9,040 nt of DNA from Massilia sp. (GTDB lineage: Bacteria > Pseudomonadota > Gammaproteobacteria > Burkholderiales > Burkholderiaceae_D), in the NCBI GenBank assembly GCA_003484545.1, contig DNCF01000087.1, positions 1 through 9,040 of the forward strand, in the 5' to 3' direction. The position numbers and the translations under genes are program-made. The stretch's first letter is position 1, and each line of letters begins with the position of its first letter. Under the pieces are notes generated by a model, which worked only from the letters and a program-made list of their open reading frames with translations, had not been told where the DNA came from and did no database searches. Positions 6,827-9,040 of the stretch are shown one piece after another.

Positions 6827-6874
6827 CCGGGTAGCGCCAGCCCTGCTTTGCTTGTGCACAAGCTAAGCTCCCGG
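6827..6874 (+). repeat. Nested inverted repeats after flhA
   Basis: A perfect 14-base palindrome, GCTTGTGCACAAGC (6850-6863), sits inside an outer stem formed by CCGGG-T-AGC (6827-6835, one bulged T) and GCTCCCGG (6867-6874). It lies ten bases after the flhA stop. There is no T-run, so a standard intrinsic terminator is unlikely. It could be a transcript-end or RNA-stability structure for flhBA, or an operator for the rfbDC unit. Both are inference. Confidence 0.45.
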
Positions 6875-6997
6875 TAACATGCCGCCACGGTGCCGATAGC
6901 GGTGGGATATCCTTCCATTTGAAGCAGATTTTTGACTGCCACGGCAGCGGGATGCGTTTTGCCCGGAGCAGCAGGCATGGAGTTAGCGGGAAATGGC

Positions 6998-7900
6998 ATG
7001 TTGATCCTTCTCACCGGCCAAAACGGGCAGATCGGCTTTGAATTGCAGCGCGCACTGATGCCGCTGGGCGAGGTGGTCGCACCCGGCCGGTCGATGCTCG
7101 ACCTGGCGGACGAGGGCGCCTTGCGCAGGCTGGTGCGCGAACTGCGTCCCGACATCATCGTCAACGCCGCGGCGTACACGGCAGTCGACCAGGCAGAGTC
7201 CGACCGGGCGGCGGCCTTTGCCATCAATGCCGAGGTCCCTCGCGTGCTCGGTGAAGAGGCGGCGCGCCTGGGAGCGCTGGTCCTGCATTTCTCGACCGAT
7301 TATGTGTTCAACGGCGAACAGGATAAACCGTACACCGAGCGCGACGCGCCGGACCCGCGCAACGTCTATGGGCTCGCCAAGTTGCAGGGTGAGCAGGCCC
7401 TGGCTGGCGCCTGTGCGCACCATCTGATCCTGCGTACCAGCTGGGTGCTGGGCGCGCACGGGAGCAATTTCGCCAAGACAGTGCTGGGCCTGGCCAGGGA
7501 GCGCACCGCCTTCGGCGTCGTGGCCGACCAATACGGTGCGCCGACTTCCGCCGCGCTCGTGGCGGACATCTCCGCCCATCTGTTGCGCCAGCACTGGCGG
7601 GAGCGCGGCATCGACTTCGGCACCTGGCACGTCGCCGCGGGCGGCACCACGACCTGGTACGACTACGCGCGTTTCGTTCTTGCCGAAGCCCAGGCAGCCG
7701 GCATCGCCCTGAAAGCCGGGCCGGACGCGGTACAGGCGATCGGAACCGGGGACTACCCGACGGCGGCAAGGCGGCCACGCAATTCGCGTCTCGACACCAC
7801 CGGCTTTTGCACGACATTCGGCCTGCGATTGCCGCCGTGGGAAGAGGGCGTGCGGCAGGTGCTGAAACAGATTTTCGAGAGCGCGCAATGGTCGCAGTAA
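6998..7900 (+). CDS. rfbD: dTDP-4-dehydrorhamnose reductase (RfbD/RmlD)
   Basis: A 300-residue cytoplasmic NAD(P)H-dependent reductase of the extended SDR family; it makes dTDP-L-rhamnose from dTDP-4-keto-L-rhamnose, the last step of the pathway. Visible motifs: nucleotide-binding GQNGQIG (7-13), NAAAYTAVD (56-64), STDYVFNG (99-106), the catalytic Tyr124-x3-Lys128 in YGLAK, APTSA (181-185) and RPRNSRLD (259-266). I start at ATG 6998 (MLILLTGQNGQIG), which fits the usual RmlD start and length (E. coli 299) and has GCGGG seven or so bases upstream. An in-frame ATG at 6977 with GGAG eight bases before it would add seven residues and is a real alternative. It lies 180 bases after flhA and 41 bases before rfbC, with which it is probably co-transcribed. 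rfbA and rfbB are not in the window, so the first two steps must be encoded elsewhere. Confidence 0.95.
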   Translation: MLILLTGQNGQIGFELQRALMPLGEVVAPGRSMLDLADEGALRRLVRELRPDIIVNAAAYTAVDQAESDRAAAFAINAEVPRVLGEEAARLGALVLHFSTDYVFNGEQDKPYTERDAPDPRNVYGLAKLQGEQALAGACAHHLILRTSWVLGAHGSNFAKTVLGLARERTAFGVVADQYGAPTSAALVADISAHLLRQHWRERGIDFGTWHVAAGGTTTWYDYARFVLAEAQAAGIALKAGPDAVQAIGTGDYPTAARRPRNSRLDTTGFCTTFGLRLPPWEEGVRQVLKQIFESAQWSQ

Positions 7901-7941
7901 AGCGCGGCCATTACCTGCTCAGTCTTTTGAATTGATCGAAC

Positions 7942-8493
7942 ATGCGACTGGACGTTACGCCGACAGCCATTCCCGAGGTGCTGATACTGGTTCCACAAGT
8001 CTTCCGGGATGCGCGCGGCTCCTTTGTCGAAAGTTTCAACGCGCGTGAATTTGCCGCGGCAACCGGCGTGGATGCCGTGTTCGTGCAGGACAATCACAGC
8101 CTATCGGAGCAGGGCGTGCTGCGTGGCCTTCATTATCAGATCAGGCATCCGCAAGGAAAACTGATCCGTGTTGTCGAGGGCAGTGTGTTCGATGTCGCAG
8201 TCGACCTGCGGCGATCGTCGCCTACGTTCGGACGATGGGTGGGCGAGGTATTGAGCGCCGAGAACGGCCGCCAGATGTGGATTCCCCCAGGCTTCGCACA
8301 CGGATTCGTCGTCCTGGGCGAACGCGCCCAGTGTCTTTATAAGACGACCGATTACTGGTATCCGGAATTCGAGCGCACCCTGCTGTGGAACGATCCGGCA
8401 ATCGGCATCGATTGGCAGATTGCGTTCGTCCCGCAGTTGGCGAGCAAGGACGTGAACGGACAGCCGTTGAGTGCAGTGGAAACGTTTGACTGA
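7942..8493 (+). CDS. rfbC: dTDP-4-dehydrorhamnose 3,5-epimerase (RfbC/RmlC)
   Basis: A 183-residue cupin-fold epimerase, normally a dimer. It converts dTDP-4-keto-6-deoxy-D-glucose to dTDP-4-keto-L-rhamnose, the substrate of the RfbD encoded just upstream. Visible motifs: FRDARGSFVESFN (21-33), QDNHSLS (49-55), GVLRGLHYQ (58-66) with the catalytic His64, Lys73 in PQGKLIRVVEG, IPPGFAHGF (114-122), Tyr133 in CLYKTTDYW, WNDPAIGIDW (149-158) and SKD with Asp170 completing the His-Asp dyad. Length is normal for the family and all key residues are present, so it should be active. ATG 7942 is the natural start; its ribosome site is weak (TTGATCGAAC), suggesting it relies on coupling to or readthrough from rfbD. 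Its first part is less GC-rich than flhA. Confidence 0.96.
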   Translation: MRLDVTPTAIPEVLILVPQVFRDARGSFVESFNAREFAAATGVDAVFVQDNHSLSEQGVLRGLHYQIRHPQGKLIRVVEGSVFDVAVDLRRSSPTFGRWVGEVLSAENGRQMWIPPGFAHGFVVLGERAQCLYKTTDYWYPEFERTLLWNDPAIGIDWQIAFVPQLASKDVNGQPLSAVETFD

Positions 8494-8521
8494 TCACAGC
8501 GCTCTGCATTTCCCTTCCGTT

Positions 8522-8569
8522 GGCCATCCATGTGGCCGCCGCGCTCCGGGACGCAGCAAACCCTCCCGG
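8522..8569 (+). repeat. Two small hairpins after rfbC
   Basis: GGCCA-N6-TGGCC (8522-8537) and CCGGGA-N12-TCCCGG (8546-8569) stand side by side about 30 bases after the rfbC stop, in the 203-base gap before flhF. Neither is followed by a T-run. They may mark the end of the rfbDC transcript, which would imply a separate promoter for flhF further right, but I find no convincing -35/-10 pair there. Confidence 0.3.
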
Positions 8570-8696
8570 CGAGAATTAGCCCCATTTCCCCATCCTTTTC
8601 GGTAGATGGTTGCTTCACGGCATCGTCAATAATCTCTTCCGTAGACAGGCGACCCATGCCTGCAACGAACAGACCAGAAGCAGTGCGGAGAAAAAG

Positions 8697-9040
8697 ATGA
8701 ATGTGAAGAAATTTACAGCGGCAACTTCCCGTGAGGCCTTGCGCAAGGTGCGCGATGCGCTCGGGCCTGACGCCGTCATCCTCTCGAACCGGCCCGTCGA
8801 CGGCGTGGTCGAGATCCTCGCGCTCGACAACGACGACGTCGCCTCGCTCGCTGCCCCGGCCGCCGAGTCCGAGATGGCCGCGCCCCAGCCGCGCCTGGCC
8901 CATCTCGACAGCTTCGAGCCAGAAGCCCCGGCCTTCGTGAATCGCCGCGCCGCAGCGCCGGCAGCGGCCCCGGCCCCGGAACATGTCTTCGCTCCGCGCC
9001 GCGCGCCGCAGATGGAGCCGGAATTCGAAGCCGCCTTCGG
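8697..9040 (+). CDS. flhF: FlhF, flagellar placement SRP-type GTPase (partial, N-terminal)
   Basis: The ATG at 8697 opens a frame that runs to the right edge (114 codons and two bases). It begins MNVKKFTAATSREALRKV, followed by RDALGPDAVILSNRPVDGVV, the characteristic N-terminal B domain of FlhF. After about residue 55 it becomes the expected variable Ala/Pro/Glu-rich linker. The SRP-like NG GTPase domain lies beyond the window. GGAG (8687-8690) six bases before the ATG is a good ribosome site. FlhF sets the number and polar position of flagella, often with FlhG (FleN), whose gene usually follows; its presence suggests polar flagellation. Here flhF is separated from flhA by rfbD and rfbC, an unusual arrangement. 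Confidence 0.95.
   Translation, partial: MNVKKFTAATSREALRKVRDALGPDAVILSNRPVDGVVEILALDNDDVASLAAPAAESEMAAPQPRLAHLDSFEPEAPAFVNRRAAAPAAAPAPEHVFAPRRAPQMEPEFEAAF

Noticed and set aside
4580..6859. A 759-codon open frame on the minus strand opposite flhA
   Set aside because: It is the antisense shadow of GC-rich flhA codons; the translation is full of His, Gln, Arg and Asp with no known domain, while flhA itself is certain.
6932..6960. TTGACT at 6932 as a -35 box for rfbD, and CTGCC-AC-GGCAG (6936-6947) as a terminator
   Set aside because: No -10 box stands 16-18 bases downstream, and the small inverted repeat has no T-run after it on either strand.
8600..8615. Sigma-54-like promoter before flhF
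   Set aside because: TTGCT is present at 8610, but the GG to GC spacing is 9 rather than 10 bases and the -24 element does not match TGGCAC.

Overview
This window looks like chromosomal DNA from a GC-rich, flagellated, capsulated Gram-negative bacterium. The products resemble those of Burkholderiales, perhaps the Oxalobacteraceae (Massilia/Janthinobacterium/Duganella type). That placement is an impression from protein character, GC-rich codon use and gene content, not from a search. Three kinds of gene are interleaved: capsule assembly (kpsC, kpsS), outer-membrane/LPS and deoxysugar chemistry (pagP, rfbD, rfbC), and the flagellar export core with its placement GTPase (flhB, flhA, flhF).

Layout. 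Positions 1-971 hold the C-terminal part of KpsC, cut by the left edge. After a 196-base AT-rich gap with a perfect TATAAT box comes kpsS (1168-2520). KpsS and KpsC together build the short Kdo linker on a phospholipid that carries group 2-type capsules. pagP (lipid A palmitoyltransferase) lies convergent to kpsS on the minus strand (3140-2553), with a compact 16-base hairpin between the two stop codons. An AT-rich gap of 366 bases separates the divergent pagP and flhB starts. flhB (3507-4682) and flhA (4709-6817) follow as a tight pair and encode the export-gate switch and the main gate subunit of the flagellar type III secretion apparatus.

In many polarly flagellated proteobacteria flhF follows flhA directly. 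Here rfbD (6998-7900) and rfbC (7942-8493), the last two enzymes of dTDP-L-rhamnose synthesis, sit between them. flhF starts at 8697 and runs off the right edge after 114 codons.

How they fit together: all products act on or in the cell envelope. Motility export (FlhA/FlhB), flagellar siting (FlhF), capsule lipid anchor (KpsC/KpsS), rhamnose donor (RfbC/RfbD) and lipid A acylation (PagP) are neighbours, but only flhB-flhA and rfbD-rfbC look like operon pairs from their spacing. Every clear gene belongs to a known family, and I see no convincing new multi-gene system. The items most worth a second look are the rfbDC insertion between flhA and flhF, the PagP homologue, and structured or AT-rich intergenic stretches with possible regulatory sites. 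No tRNA, rRNA, CRISPR array, insertion sequence or integrase was seen.
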